From contig JAEXFD010000044.1 of assembly GCA_023400405.1 (NCBI GenBank), positions 62,001 through 126,000 of the forward strand: a stretch of 64,000 nt of DNA, given 5' to 3'. This document shows positions 18,130 to 29,048 of the stretch, piece by piece (position 1 is the first letter of the stretch; each line of letters opens with the position of its first letter). Position numbers and translations under genes: made by a program. The stretch is from Pseudomonadota bacterium (GTDB taxonomy: Bacteria > Pseudomonadota > Alphaproteobacteria > Sphingomonadales > Sphingomonadaceae). Below the pieces are notes generated by a model that was not told where the DNA came from, did no database searches, and was given only the letters and a program-made list of their open reading frames with translations.

Positions 18130-18139
18130 TCCAGTCCCT

Positions 18140-18913
18140 TCAGTTCTTCAAGCGATAGCCGGTGCGGAAGATCGTGACGATCAGCGTCAGGCACAGCGCC
18201 AGGAAGGCGGCGACGAAGGCGAGGCTCCAGCGCACGTCGATATCGCCAACCGCGCCGAAGAATGCCCAGCGGAAGCCGCTGATCAGATAGGCGACCGGAT
18301 TGAACAGGCTCACCGTGCGCCAGGGCTCGGGCAGGAAGCTCAGCGGATAGAAGCTGCCGCCGAGGAAGGTCAGCGGCGTCAGGATCAGCGCCGGCACCAC
18401 GTTCAGCTGCTCGAAGCCCTTGGCCCAGATGCCGATGATGAAGCCGAACATCGAGAAGCTGATCGAGGTGAGCAGCAGGAAGGCGAGCATCGCCAGCGGA
18501 TGATCGACGCGAAGCGGCACGAACAGCCCCGAGGTGAGCAGGATGATCAGCCCGATCACCATCGACTTGGTCGCCGCCGCACCGACGAAGCCGACCACCA
18601 GCTCAACCGCGGAAATCGGCGCCGAGAGCAGCTCGAACACGGTGCCGGTGAACTTCGGGAAATAGATGCCGATCGAGGCATTGGCGACACTCTGGGTCAG
18701 CAGCGACAGCATGATCAGCCCGGGCACGATGAAGCTGCCATAGGTGACGCCTTTGATGTCGGCGATGCGGCTGCCCATGCCCGCGCCGAAGACGATGAAA
18801 TAGAGCGAGGTGGTGATCACCGGCGTCGCGATCGATTGCCAGAGCGTGCGCAGCGTGCGCGCCATCTCGAACTTGTAGATCGCCCAGATGCCGTGGACGT
18901 TAATGCCGGTCAT
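18140..18913 (-). CDS. ABC-2 type transporter permease
   Basis: 257 residues from ATG 18913, six predicted membrane helices, with the ABC-2 signature region NPVAYLISGFRWAFFG near the C-terminus. Its first codon overlaps the stop codon of the upstream ATPase gene (ATGA), so the two subunits are translationally coupled and should form one exporter, likely as a 2:2 complex in the inner membrane. This family includes drug, polysaccharide and Nod-factor exporters. No sugar or drug genes are adjacent, so the substrate is open. Confidence 0.92.
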   Translation of the reverse strand: MTGINVHGIWAIYKFEMARTLRTLWQSIATPVITTSLYFIVFGAGMGSRIADIKGVTYGSFIVPGLIMLSLLTQSVANASIGIYFPKFTGTVFELLSAPISAVELVVGFVGAAATKSMVIGLIILLTSGLFVPLRVDHPLAMLAFLLLTSISFSMFGFIIGIWAKGFEQLNVVPALILTPLTFLGGSFYPLSFLPEPWRTVSLFNPVAYLISGFRWAFFGAVGDIDVRWSLAFVAAFLALCLTLIVTIFRTGYRLKN

Positions 18914-19857
18914 GCCGCCGCTCCCTCGTTGGTCTCGCGCTGGGCGACCAGCCCCACGAAAATGTCCTCGAGGCTGGACTTGGAGGTATCGAGGTCCTTG
19001 AAGGCGATGCCCATCTCGCCGAGCTTGCGCAGCAGCGAGGGGATGCCGGTGCGTTCGGCCTGGGCGTCGAAGGTGTAGCGCAGGCGATGCCCCTCGTCCT
19101 CGAGGCTGAGGTGCCATTCGCCCAGTTCGGCCGGGATCGCCGCCATCGGCTCGGTCAGGCTCAGGTCGAGCTCGCGCTTGCCCATCTTCTTCATCAGCGC
19201 GGTCTTTTCCTCGACCAGCAGCAGCTGGCCGCGATTGATCACGCCGACGCGGTCGGCCATTTCCTCGGCCTCCTCGATATAATGGGTGGTGAGAATGATC
19301 GTGGTGCCGCGCTCGCGCAGCTTGCCGATCATCGCCCACATGTCGCGGCGCAGCGACACGTCGACGCCGGCGGTGGGCTCGTCGAGGAACAGGATGTTGG
19401 GCTCGTGGCTCAGCGCCTTGGCGATCATCACGCGGCGCTTCATGCCGCCCGAAAGCTCCATGATCTTGGCGTCGCGCTTGTCCCAGAGCGACAGGTCCTT
19501 GAGCACCTGATCGCAATAGGCGGGATCGGGCGCCTTGCCGAACAGCCCGCGCGAGAAGCGCAGCGCCGAGCCGACGCTGGAGAACATGTCGACTGCAATC
19601 TCCTGCGGCACCAGCCCGATCCGGCTGCGCGCCTCGCGGGGACTGCGCACGGCGTCATGGCCGTCGACCAGGATCGTGCCGGTGCTCGGCGTGACGATGC
19701 CGCAGATGATCGAAATGAGCGTGGTCTTGCCCGCGCCATTGGGGCCGAGCAGCGCGAAGATCTCTCCGCGCTCGATTTCGAGATCGACATGATCGAGCGC
19801 CTTGTGGCCCGACGCATAGGTCTTGCTGACGCCGGAAACCGACAGAATCGCTGGCAT
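18910..19857 (-). CDS. ABC transporter ATP-binding protein (ABC-2 exporter)
   Basis: 315 residues from ATG 19857. Walker A GPNGAGKTT (38-46), signature LSGGMKRR (135-142), Walker B ILFLDE (155-160) and the switch histidine in LTTHYIEEAEEMADRV. The C-terminal third is a DUF4162-like regulatory tail. It energises the permease encoded immediately downstream. The open frame extends upstream to 20067, but that part is read from a palindromic repeat, so 19857 is preferred. Confidence 0.93.
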   Translation of the reverse strand: MPAILSVSGVSKTYASGHKALDHVDLEIERGEIFALLGPNGAGKTTLISIICGIVTPSTGTILVDGHDAVRSPREARSRIGLVPQEIAVDMFSSVGSALRFSRGLFGKAPDPAYCDQVLKDLSLWDKRDAKIMELSGGMKRRVMIAKALSHEPNILFLDEPTAGVDVSLRRDMWAMIGKLRERGTTIILTTHYIEEAEEMADRVGVINRGQLLLVEEKTALMKKMGKRELDLSLTEPMAAIPAELGEWHLSLEDEGHRLRYTFDAQAERTGIPSLLRKLGEMGIAFKDLDTSKSSLEDIFVGLVAQRETNEGAAA

Positions 19858-19936
19858 TCGGGAGCCCCCCGGGGAACGGAACGGACGCGTTACGTAGGGG
19901 CGCCATGCCGCGGGGACAACCGGCCTAATCTTGAAA

Positions 19937-20081
19937 ATTCCTCCCCCAGCTTGTCTGGGGGAGGGGGACCATGCGCAGCATGGTGGAGGGGTCGCGACAC
20001 CGCCGCCGTCTTTCGACGGCGCCCCTCCACCACGACGCTTCGCGTCGCGGTCCCCCTCCCCGAGCAAGCTCGGGGAGGAAT
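19937..20081. repeat. Large GC-rich palindromic intergenic repeat (second type)
   Basis: Outer arms ATTCCTCCCCCAGCTTG...GGGGGACC (19937-19970) and GGTCCCCCTCCCCGAG...GGAGGAAT (20049-20081) pair across an interior that holds three local hairpins (CCATG..CATGG, CGCCGTC..GACGGCG, GCGACGC..GCGTCGC). It is a cloverleaf-like element between the ABC genes and the DsbA-like gene and shares the CTCCCCC arm style with the element at 17297. Confidence 0.85.
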
Positions 20082-20087
20082 GAGGAT

Positions 20088-20870
20088 CTATTTACCCCGC
20101 GCCGCCGCGACTGCCTCGGCCAGCCCGTCATAGTCGCGCGCGCCATAATAGAGCTTGCCGCCGATCACCCAGGCGGGCGTGCCCGCCATGGCGAGCTTCT
20201 GGCCGAAGCCGTGATTGGCCTTGATCTCGGTCTCCACCGCAGGCGAGGCCACGGCCTTCTGCGCCGCCGCCATGTCGAGCCCTGCGGTCTTGGCCGCTGC
20301 GGCGATATTGGCGTCGCTCGGCCCATCGGCGGCGAACAGCGCATCGTGGAAGGGCTTGAATTTGCCCTGCTCGGCCGCCGCCAGCGCCCAGCGCGCCGCC
20401 GTCACGCTCTCGGGCCCGAGCACGGGATATTCGCGATAGACGATCCGCACGCCGGGATCGCGCTTGAGCAGCTGGTCGATCCCCGCCAGGCTCGCCCGGC
20501 AATAGCCGCAGGCATAGTCCATGAAGGCGACGACGGTGACGTCGCCCTGGGGGTTGCCGGTCCAGGCGCTGCCGAACGGCGTGCGCAGCCGGGGCAGCTC
20601 CGCCGGCAACGCGGCATTGGCCGCCACTTCGGCATCGGCCTGCGCCTTCTCCGCCTTGGCGGTCTCGCGCTGGCGATAGCGATCGACCGATTCGAGCACG
20701 ACTTCGGGATGTTCGAGCAGATAGGTATGGACCACCCGCTCGACCTCGCCGCGCTTGCCCATGCCGGGCAGCAGCGCCGCGATTCCCGCATAGAGCGCCG
20801 CGCCGAGCAGCGCCGACAGCACGAGGGCGCCGGCGAGCGCCAGCCGATTGCCGAGCAGCCTGTCGATCAC
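20088..20870 (-). CDS. DsbA-family thiol oxidoreductase, membrane-anchored
   Basis: 260 residues from a GTG start that overlaps the preceding protease stop codon (GTGA). The N-terminal hydrophobic helix (about 9-35) anchors or exports the protein. A helical segment follows (VERVVHTYLLEHPEVVLESV, typical of the ScsC/Com1-like oligomerisation arm), then a thioredoxin fold with the redox motif CGYC in FMDYACGYCRASL and the cis-Pro loop MAGTPAWVIGG. It should oxidise or isomerise disulfides in periplasmic proteins. The coupled M48 protease suggests a shared envelope quality-control job, which is inference. Confidence 0.88.
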   Translation of the reverse strand: MIDRLLGNRLALAGALVLSALLGAALYAGIAALLPGMGKRGEVERVVHTYLLEHPEVVLESVDRYRQRETAKAEKAQADAEVAANAALPAELPRLRTPFGSAWTGNPQGDVTVVAFMDYACGYCRASLAGIDQLLKRDPGVRIVYREYPVLGPESVTAARWALAAAEQGKFKPFHDALFAADGPSDANIAAAAKTAGLDMAAAQKAVASPAVETEIKANHGFGQKLAMAGTPAWVIGGKLYYGARDYDGLAEAVAAARGK

Positions 20871-22225
20871 TGGCGTCCCTTTTTCTTCTTCATGTCTTCG
20901 AATGCGGTCTGCGAGACCATCAGGATGTCCTGCGCCCGCACCCAGTCCGGCGAGCCCTGGGGCAGGCCCGACATCGCCGCGCGCGCGCTGATCAGCGCCG
21001 TGCGGAAATCGCCCATCAGGTGGGCCCGCTCGGCCGTGGCGAGCGCGGTGTGCGGCTCGTCGCCCTTGCGGTCGTAGACGGTGCCGAGATTGAGCCAGGC
21101 GAAGGGATTGTCGTCGTCACGCGCCACGGCGAGCTTGAGCACGCGCTCCGCCTCGGCGAGATTGGCGCTGTCCTCGGTCGCGAGCAGCGCATGGCCGAAG
21201 GTGCTCGCGATCAGCGGCTGGTTGTGGGAGAGTTCCGTGGCCTCGCGCAGCGGCCGGAGCGCTGCCGCCGGCTGGCCCGATTCGAGCAGGATCTGCCCTT
21301 CGAGCTCCAGGAAATAGGGATCCTTGGGCGCGATCTTGACCAGCGCGCCGGTTTCGGCCGCCGCCTGCTCGGGATAGCCCGATTTGTGATAGGCATAGGC
21401 GCGGGCATAATGGGCGTAGATCGACTGGTCGCTCGCCGGATATTTGACCAGCGTGTCCTTGGGATCGTTGACATAGCCGCGCAGCTTGGCCTGCACGCGC
21501 TTGAACCGCGCCTCGAGGCTCTGGTCGACCGGCTTGTTCCAACTCGGCGAAGCCATCACATCGGCCTTCAGCGTCTCGACGCGGTCCTGCGACATCGGGT
21601 GGGTCTGGGCGAAGGGATCGACCTCGGGATCGGTGCTGTAATAGCCATAGGTGTGCATCTGCGCGGTCAGCTTGTCGAAGAAGCTGAGCATGCCCTTGCC
21701 GGTGATCCCGGCGGTGTTGAGGAACTTGGCGCCCGCCGCGTCTGCCGAGGCTTCCTGCACGCGGCTGAAGGCCAGATACTTGCCGATCGCGGCACGCTGG
21801 CCCGCCGCCAGGATGCCCGCCCCCGCCTCGCCGCCGCCCGCCGCCATCGCCGCAGCGCCGAGCAGCAGGCTGAGCAGCGAGACCTTGAGATAGCCGCCGT
21901 CATTCTGGAACACGGCATGGCCGCCGACGATATGGCCGATCTCGTGCGCGATCACGCCCTGGACCTGATTGGCATTGTCCGCCGCGTCGATCAGTCCCGA
22001 ATGGACATAGACGATCTGTCCGCCGGCGACGAAGGCGTTGATCGAGCTGTCCTGGATCAGCACCACCTTGGCATTGGCGGGCGAGAGCCCGGCCGCCTTG
22101 AACAGCGGCCCCGCCATGTCGTTGAGCAGCGCCTCGGTCTCGGCATCGCGAAGGATCGATTGTGCGGCGGCCGGCTGGATCCAGAGCAGCAGCGCGGCCG
22201 AGAACAGGGCGAGAAGACGCTTCAT
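20867..22225 (-). CDS. M48 family metalloprotease with TPR domain (BepA-like)
   Basis: 452 residues. A signal peptide (1-21, ending PAAAQ), an M48 zinc protease domain with HEIGH near residue 92 and the downstream ligand region EASADAAGAKFL, followed by a C-terminal tetratricopeptide region of about 180 residues. E. coli BepA (YfgC) has the same architecture; it degrades or assists misassembled outer-membrane proteins such as LptD. The internal stretch GGGEAGAGILAAGQ is low complexity. Translation is coupled to the DsbA-like gene downstream. Confidence 0.88.
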   Translation of the reverse strand: MKRLLALFSAALLLWIQPAAAQSILRDAETEALLNDMAGPLFKAAGLSPANAKVVLIQDSSINAFVAGGQIVYVHSGLIDAADNANQVQGVIAHEIGHIVGGHAVFQNDGGYLKVSLLSLLLGAAAMAAGGGEAGAGILAAGQRAAIGKYLAFSRVQEASADAAGAKFLNTAGITGKGMLSFFDKLTAQMHTYGYYSTDPEVDPFAQTHPMSQDRVETLKADVMASPSWNKPVDQSLEARFKRVQAKLRGYVNDPKDTLVKYPASDQSIYAHYARAYAYHKSGYPEQAAAETGALVKIAPKDPYFLELEGQILLESGQPAAALRPLREATELSHNQPLIASTFGHALLATEDSANLAEAERVLKLAVARDDDNPFAWLNLGTVYDRKGDEPHTALATAERAHLMGDFRTALISARAAMSGLPQGSPDWVRAQDILMVSQTAFEDMKKKKGRQ

Positions 22226-22385
22226 GCTCGCCGTATCCCTCTATTTACCACCACGATCAATGGCGTTGGCCGTGCGCCTGAACCGATGAACCGCCGGTGA
22301 AGCGCCCGCATTGGCATCCGCGTGCGAAAGCGGGCGCGTCACCGATGGCTAAGGACGGCCGGGAGAGCGACCCGGCAGGGCCGTG

Positions 22386-23780
<1,395 letters not shown>

Positions 23781-23788
23781 CTCTCACT

Positions 23789-23874
23789 CCGTTCGCGCTG
23801 AGCTTGTCGAAGCGCCGTACTTCTCTGCTTCCGTCCGAGAAAGAACGGGGCTTCGACAAGCTCAGCCCGAACGG
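23789..23874. repeat. Palindromic repeat with GAGCTTGTCGAAG arms (copy 1)
   Basis: Inverted 24-bp arms at 23789-23812 and 23851-23874, matching apart from one position, around a 38-bp loop. A second copy of the same element is at 34450-34533. It sits between odhB and lpdA, so it is transcribed and could act as an mRNA processing or attenuation hairpin. Confidence 0.92.
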
Positions 23875-23898
23875 AATATGGTGTTTCGGATTCGAAAC

Positions 23899-25134
23899 TT
23901 ACAGGTCGATCAATAGCCGGGTCGGATCCTCGATCGCGTTCTTCAGCGCGACGAGGAAGGTGACTGCCTCGCGGCCGTCGATCAGGCGGTGATCGTAGCT
24001 GAGCGCCAAGTACATCATCGGGCGGACGACGACCTGGCCGTCGCGGACCACCGGGCGGTCCTCGATGCGGTGCAGGCCGAGCACGGCGCTCTGCGGCGGA
24101 TTGATGATCGGTGTCGACATCAGCGAGCCGAACACGCCGCCGTTCGAGATGGTGAAGGTGCCGCCCTTCATCTCTTCCATCTTGAGCGTGCCGTCCTTGG
24201 CGCGCTTGCCGAAATCGCCGATCGTCTTCTCGATGCCGGCGACCGACAGGTCCTGCGCATCGCGGATCACCGGCACGACCAGGCCCTGCGGCGCGGAGAC
24301 CGCGACCGAGATGTCGGCATAGTCGTGATAGACGATCTCGTCGCCTTCGATCGAGGCATTGACCGCCGGGATGTCCTTGAGCGCCATCACCGCGGCCTTC
24401 ACGAAGAAGCCCATGAAGCCGAGGCGGACGCCGTGCTTCTTCTCGAACAGATCCTTGTACTTGGTGCGCGCCTCGATCACCGCGCTCATGTCCACGTCGT
24501 TGAACGTGGTGAGCATCGCGGCGGTGTTCTGCGCTTCCTTGAGGCGCTTGGCGACGGTCTGTCGCAGGCGCGTCATGCGCACGCGCTCTTCCTTGCGGCC
24601 GCCGGCGTCCGAAGCGGCTGGGGCGGGCGTAGCCGCCGGGGCCGGGGCAGGGGCCGCCGCGGGCTTATTGCTCGCGGCGGTAAGCACGTCGTCCTTGGTC
24701 AGGCGGCCGTCCTTGCCGGTGCCCTGCACGGTCGAGGGATCGACGCCGGTCTCGAGCACCGCGCGGCGCACCGAGGGGGAAAGGGCGGCAGCATCGCTCG
24801 GCGCGGCCGCAGGGGAGGCGGCCGGGGCCGGAGCCGGGGCAGCAGCCGGAGCCGGGGCGGGCGCCGGCGCGGCTGCGGGTGTCGGCGCGGCGGCGGCACC
24901 GCCTTCGCTCACCACTGCGATCACGCCGCCGACCTGGACGGTGTCGCCGACCTTGACGAGTTGATCGCCCATCACGCCCGCGACCGGGCTCGGCACTTCC
25001 ACCGAGACCTTGTCGGTCTCCAGGCTCGCGATCGGCTCGTCGGCTTGGACGGGATCGCCCGGGTTCTTCAGCCATTCGCCGAGCGTCGCCTCGGTGATCG
25101 ATTCGCCCAGCGTCGGGACCTTAACGTCTGCCAT
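23899..25134 (-). CDS. odhB: Dihydrolipoyllysine-residue succinyltransferase, E2 of the 2-oxoglutarate dehydrogenase complex
   Basis: 411 residues. One N-terminal lipoyl domain with the modified lysine in LETDKVSVEV (K43), a long Ala/Pro linker (about 80-120), a peripheral-subunit-binding domain (LSPSVRRAVLETGVDPSTVQ), a second Ala/Pro linker and the acyltransferase core ending in SYDHRLIDGREAV with the catalytic His. It transfers succinyl groups to CoA and forms the complex core. Ribosome site GAGGAAAG. It lies 26 bp after odhA in the same operon. Confidence 0.97.
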   Translation of the reverse strand: MADVKVPTLGESITEATLGEWLKNPGDPVQADEPIASLETDKVSVEVPSPVAGVMGDQLVKVGDTVQVGGVIAVVSEGGAAAAPTPAAAPAPAPAPAAAPAPAPAASPAAAPSDAAALSPSVRRAVLETGVDPSTVQGTGKDGRLTKDDVLTAASNKPAAAPAPAPAATPAPAASDAGGRKEERVRMTRLRQTVAKRLKEAQNTAAMLTTFNDVDMSAVIEARTKYKDLFEKKHGVRLGFMGFFVKAAVMALKDIPAVNASIEGDEIVYHDYADISVAVSAPQGLVVPVIRDAQDLSVAGIEKTIGDFGKRAKDGTLKMEEMKGGTFTISNGGVFGSLMSTPIINPPQSAVLGLHRIEDRPVVRDGQVVVRPMMYLALSYDHRLIDGREAVTFLVALKNAIEDPTRLLIDL

Positions 25135-25160
25135 GTTTCTTTCCTCGCTCCCGGGGAGGG

Positions 25161-28097
25161 TTATGCCTTGCGCGTCCGGCGAATCTCTTCGCGGACATTA
25201 TGACCGAGCGCGTCGGCGACCAGCGCTCCCTGCTCGGCCTGGTGGCGTTTCATCAGGCCGGTGGCGACCGCCGCGGCCGGCGCGCGGCCGGCATAGCGCG
25301 GCCGCTGGACCTTGCACTTGGCCTCGGCCAGGCTCGCCTCGATCAGCGGCTCGACGAAGAACCAATAGCCGTTGTTCTTCGGCTCTTCCTGTGCCCAGAT
25401 CACCTCTTCGAGGTTGGTCATCCGCGCGATGCGGGCGGCGAGCGCGTCGCCGGGGAAGGGATAGAGCTGCTCGATCCGGACGATCGCGGTGTTCTTGTCG
25501 CCCGCCGCATCGCGTGCCTCGATCAGGTCGTAGGCGACCTTGCCGGTGCACAGCACCAGCCGCTTCACTTCCGTATCGGCCGGCGCGCTTGGGTCCGACA
25601 GGATGCGCATGAAGTGGCTGTCGCCGAGGAAATCCTCGGCCTTGCTCACCGCCAGCTTGTGACGGAGCAGCGACTTGGGCGTCATCTGCACCAGCGGCTT
25701 GCGGAACGGCCGGTGCATCTGGCGGCGCAGCAGGTGGAAGTAATTGGCCGGCGTCGTGATGTTGACGACCTGCATATTGTCTTCGGCGCAGAGTTGGAGA
25801 TAGCGCTCGGGGCGCGCCGAGCTATGCTCGGGGCCCTGGCCCTCATAGCCGTGCGGCAGCAGCATCACCAGGCCGTTGGCACGCAGCCACTTGGCCTCGC
25901 CCGCGGCGATGAACTGGTCGATCATGATCTGCGCGCCATTGGCGAAGTCGCCGAACTGCGCTTCCCACAGCACCAGCGTCTTCGGATCGGTCAGCGCATA
26001 GCCATATTCGAAGCCGAGCACGCCATATTCGGAGAGCGGGCTGTCGAGCACTTCGAACGTCCCGTGCGGGATCGTGCTGAGCGGCACATATTTGTGCTCG
26101 TCCTTCTGGTCGACCCAGACGGCGTGGCGCTGGCTGAACGTGCCGCGGCCCGAATCCTGGCCCGAGAGGCGCACGCCATAGCCTTCCGACAGCAGCGAGC
26201 CGAAGGCCAGTGCCTCGCCGGTCGCCCAGTCGAAATTCGTGCCGGACTTGAACATCTCACGCTTGGCGTCGAGCACGCGGCCGAGCGTCTTGTGGATCTC
26301 CAGATCCTCGGGGACCGTGGTCAGCGTGCGGCCGAGGCTGTCGAACAGCTTCTTCTCGATGCCGGTCTCGACATTGCGGCGCGCGCCCTCGGGGTCGCTC
26401 GGCGCGGCGAGGCCGGACCAGCGGCCGCCGAACCAATCGGCCTTGTTGGGCAGATAGGTCTTGCCCGCCTCGAACTCGCCTTCGAGCAGCAGGTTGAACT
26501 GCTTGGTCTTCTCGTCGACGAAGCCCTGGTCGATTACGCCCTGGCCGATCAGCTTCCTGGCATAGACCTGGCTCACCGGCGGATGCTGGCGGATCGCCTT
26601 GTACATCAGCGGCTGGGTAAAGCTCGGTTCGTCGCCTTCGTTATGGCCGAAGCGGCGATAGCACCACATGTCGATCACGACGTCGCGCTTGAAGGTCTGG
26701 CGGAACTCGATCGCCATCTTGCAGGCGAAGGTGACCGCTTCGGGATCGTCGCCATTGACGTGGAAGATCGGCGCCTGGACGCCCTTGGCGACGTCCGAAG
26801 GATAGGGCGAGGAGCGCGCGAATTGCGGGCTCGTCGTGAAGCCGATCTGGTTGTTGATCACGAAGTGGATGCAGCCGCCGGTATTGTAGCCGCGGATGCC
26901 GGAGAAGCCGAGGCATTCCCAGACGATGCCCTGGCCCGCGAACGCCGCGTCGCCGTGCAGCAGCACGGGCAGCGAGCCGGTATGCTGTTCCAGATCGCCG
27001 GCGATCGTCTGGATCGCGCGGGTCTTGCCGAGCACGACCGGATCGGCCGCCTCGAGGTGCGAGGGATTGGCGACCAGCGACATATGGACGCTGATCCCGT
27101 CGAACACGCGATCGGTGCTGGTGCCGAGGTGATATTTCACGTCGCCCGAGCCGCCGACGTCATCGGGGTTCGAGGATCCGCCTGAGAATTCGTGGAAGAT
27201 CACCCGGTACGGCTTGGACATGACGTTGGCGAGCATGTTCAGCCGGCCGCGATGCGCCATGCCGTAGACGATCTCGCGGACGCCGAGTTGGCCGCCATAT
27301 TTGATGATCGCTTCCATCGCGGGGATCATCGCTTCGCCGCCGTCGAGGCCGAAGCGCTTGGTGCCGACATATTTCTTGCCGCAGAAACGCTCCCATTCCT
27401 CGGCCTCGATGACCTTGGAGAGGATCGCCTTCTTGCCATCGACGGTGAACTGGATCGCCTTGTCGCGGCCCTCCATTCGCTCCTGGAGGAAGCGGCGTTC
27501 CTCGACATCGGCGATGTGCATATATTCGAGGCCGACGGTGCCGCAGTAATTGGCGCGCAGGATATCGACGATCTCGCGCACCGTCGCCTTTTCGAGGCCG
27601 AGCGTGCCGCCGAGATAGATCGGGCGATCGAGATCGGCGGCGGTGAAGCCGTGATATTCGGGGCTCATGTCCGCAGGCACGTCCTGACGGGCGAGGCCGA
27701 GCGGATCGAGGCTGGCGGCGAGGTGGCCGCGCACGCGATAGGTGCGAATCAGCAGCATCGCGCGGATCGAATCCACTGCGGCGCGCTGGATGTCAGCCTC
27801 GGACGCGGCCGGGCCGGCGGGCTTGGCAGCCGGGGCGGCGCCGCCCTTGGCGGGCTTGGGCGCCGGCTCCATCTGGGTCGGATCGAGCCCGGCGGTGAGC
27901 GCGTCGGTTTCGGTCAGCGGCCAGCGCGGATTCTGCCAGCTCGGCGCCGAGGCGGTGCTTTCCAGCCCCTCGAACCAGTCGCGCCAGCCGGCTTCCACCG
28001 AAGCCGGGTCGCTTTTGTAGCGGCGATACAGCGTCTCGACGAAGGCCGGGCTCACGCCGCCGGCGATGTCGTCGAAGTCCAGGCCCTCATAGCCCAT
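25161..28097 (-). CDS. odhA: 2-oxoglutarate dehydrogenase E1 component
   Basis: 978 residues from ATG 28097 (a GTG two codons earlier at 28103 is equally possible). The N-terminal DFDDIAGGVSPAFVETLYRRYK helix docks E2. Thiamine diphosphate binding is seen in GDAAFAGQG...NNQIGFTT. The transketolase-like domain and the C-terminal HGYEGQGPEHSSARPERYLQL segment are typical. It decarboxylates 2-oxoglutarate and loads succinyl on the lipoyl arm of OdhB. Direct neighbours on both sides complete the complex and the next TCA step. Confidence 0.97.
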   Translation of the reverse strand: MGYEGLDFDDIAGGVSPAFVETLYRRYKSDPASVEAGWRDWFEGLESTASAPSWQNPRWPLTETDALTAGLDPTQMEPAPKPAKGGAAPAAKPAGPAASEADIQRAAVDSIRAMLLIRTYRVRGHLAASLDPLGLARQDVPADMSPEYHGFTAADLDRPIYLGGTLGLEKATVREIVDILRANYCGTVGLEYMHIADVEERRFLQERMEGRDKAIQFTVDGKKAILSKVIEAEEWERFCGKKYVGTKRFGLDGGEAMIPAMEAIIKYGGQLGVREIVYGMAHRGRLNMLANVMSKPYRVIFHEFSGGSSNPDDVGGSGDVKYHLGTSTDRVFDGISVHMSLVANPSHLEAADPVVLGKTRAIQTIAGDLEQHTGSLPVLLHGDAAFAGQGIVWECLGFSGIRGYNTGGCIHFVINNQIGFTTSPQFARSSPYPSDVAKGVQAPIFHVNGDDPEAVTFACKMAIEFRQTFKRDVVIDMWCYRRFGHNEGDEPSFTQPLMYKAIRQHPPVSQVYARKLIGQGVIDQGFVDEKTKQFNLLLEGEFEAGKTYLPNKADWFGGRWSGLAAPSDPEGARRNVETGIEKKLFDSLGRTLTTVPEDLEIHKTLGRVLDAKREMFKSGTNFDWATGEALAFGSLLSEGYGVRLSGQDSGRGTFSQRHAVWVDQKDEHKYVPLSTIPHGTFEVLDSPLSEYGVLGFEYGYALTDPKTLVLWEAQFGDFANGAQIMIDQFIAAGEAKWLRANGLVMLLPHGYEGQGPEHSSARPERYLQLCAEDNMQVVNITTPANYFHLLRRQMHRPFRKPLVQMTPKSLLRHKLAVSKAEDFLGDSHFMRILSDPSAPADTEVKRLVLCTGKVAYDLIEARDAAGDKNTAIVRIEQLYPFPGDALAARIARMTNLEEVIWAQEEPKNNGYWFFVEPLIEASLAEAKCKVQRPRYAGRAPAAAVATGLMKRHQAEQGALVADALGHNVREEIRRTRKA

Positions 28098-28159
28098 GGT
28101 CACATCCAGTCATTTGTTAGCGCTCCCACTACCCAATATAGGCGCGCGAACGTTGCGAT

Positions 28160-29044
28160 TTACCCCTTGAGCACGTCGACCAGCGTCACGCCGAGCTCGG
28201 ACGGGCTGGCGGCGACGCGGATGCCGGCGGCTTCCATCGCGGCGATCTTGTCTTCGGCGCCGCCCTGGCCGCCCGACACGATCGCGCCGGCATGGCCCAT
28301 GCGACGGCCCGGAGGCGCGGTGCGGCCGGCGATGAAGCCGACCATCGGCTTCTTGCGGCCGCGCTTCGCCTCGTCCTTGAGGAACTGGGCGGCCTCTTCC
28401 TCGGCCGAGCCGCCGATCTCGCCGATCATGATGATCGACTGGGTCGCCTCGTCGGCGAGGAAGAGCTCGAGCACGTCGATGAAGTTGGTGCCGTTGACCG
28501 GATCGCCACCGATGCCGACCGCGGTGGTCTGGCCGAGGCCGGCATTGGTGGTCTGGAACACCGCCTCATAGGTGAGGGTGCCCGAGCGGCTGACGACGCC
28601 GACCGAGCCCTTGGAGAAGATGCTGCCCGGCATGATGCCGATCTTGCATTCGCCCGGGGTCAGCACGCCGGGGCAGTTCGGGCCGATCAGCCGCGACTTG
28701 GAGCCGGACAGCGCGCGCTTCACCTTGACCATGTCGAGCACCGGAATGCCTTCGGTGATGCACACGATCAGCGGCACCTCGGCGTCGATCGCCTCGAGGA
28801 TCGAATCGGCCGCGAAGGGCGGCGGCACGTAGATGACCGAGGCATCCGCGCCGGTCTTGGTCACGGCCTCGGCGACGGTGTCGAACACGGGAAGGCCGAT
28901 ATGCTCGCTGCCGCCCTTGCCCGGGGTGACGCCGCCGACCATCTGAGTGCCATAGGCGAGCGCCTGCTGGGTGTGGAAGGTGCCGGTCTCCCCGGTCATC
29001 CCCTGGGTGATGACCTTGGTATTCTTGTCGACGAGGATGCTCAT
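28160..29044 (-). CDS. sucD: Succinyl-CoA synthetase alpha subunit
   Basis: 294 residues from ATG 29044. The CoA-binding Rossmann domain starts MSILVDKNTKVITQGMTG, and the phosphorylated histidine is in GRRMGHAGAIVSGGQG. It makes the active-site half of the enzyme that turns succinyl-CoA into succinate with nucleotide synthesis. The beta subunit gene sucC, normally immediately upstream, is not next to it; a small secreted-protein gene takes that place, and no sucC occurs elsewhere in the window. Confidence 0.96.
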   Translation of the reverse strand: MSILVDKNTKVITQGMTGETGTFHTQQALAYGTQMVGGVTPGKGGSEHIGLPVFDTVAEAVTKTGADASVIYVPPPFAADSILEAIDAEVPLIVCITEGIPVLDMVKVKRALSGSKSRLIGPNCPGVLTPGECKIGIMPGSIFSKGSVGVVSRSGTLTYEAVFQTTNAGLGQTTAVGIGGDPVNGTNFIDVLELFLADEATQSIIMIGEIGGSAEEEAAQFLKDEAKRGRKKPMVGFIAGRTAPPGRRMGHAGAIVSGGQGGAEDKIAAMEAAGIRVAASPSELGVTLVDVLKG

Positions 29045-29048
29045 GGGT

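Noticed and set aside
18914..19516. Upstream extension of the ABC permease frame
   Set aside because: It is antisense-free but reads the ATPase gene in the wrong frame; the real permease starts at the ATGA overlap (18913).
15130..20087. Palindromic elements as insertion-sequence ends or miniature transposons
   Set aside because: No transposase, no target-site duplication can be recognised next to them, and the symmetry is centred on hairpins, so they are reported as intergenic palindromes only.
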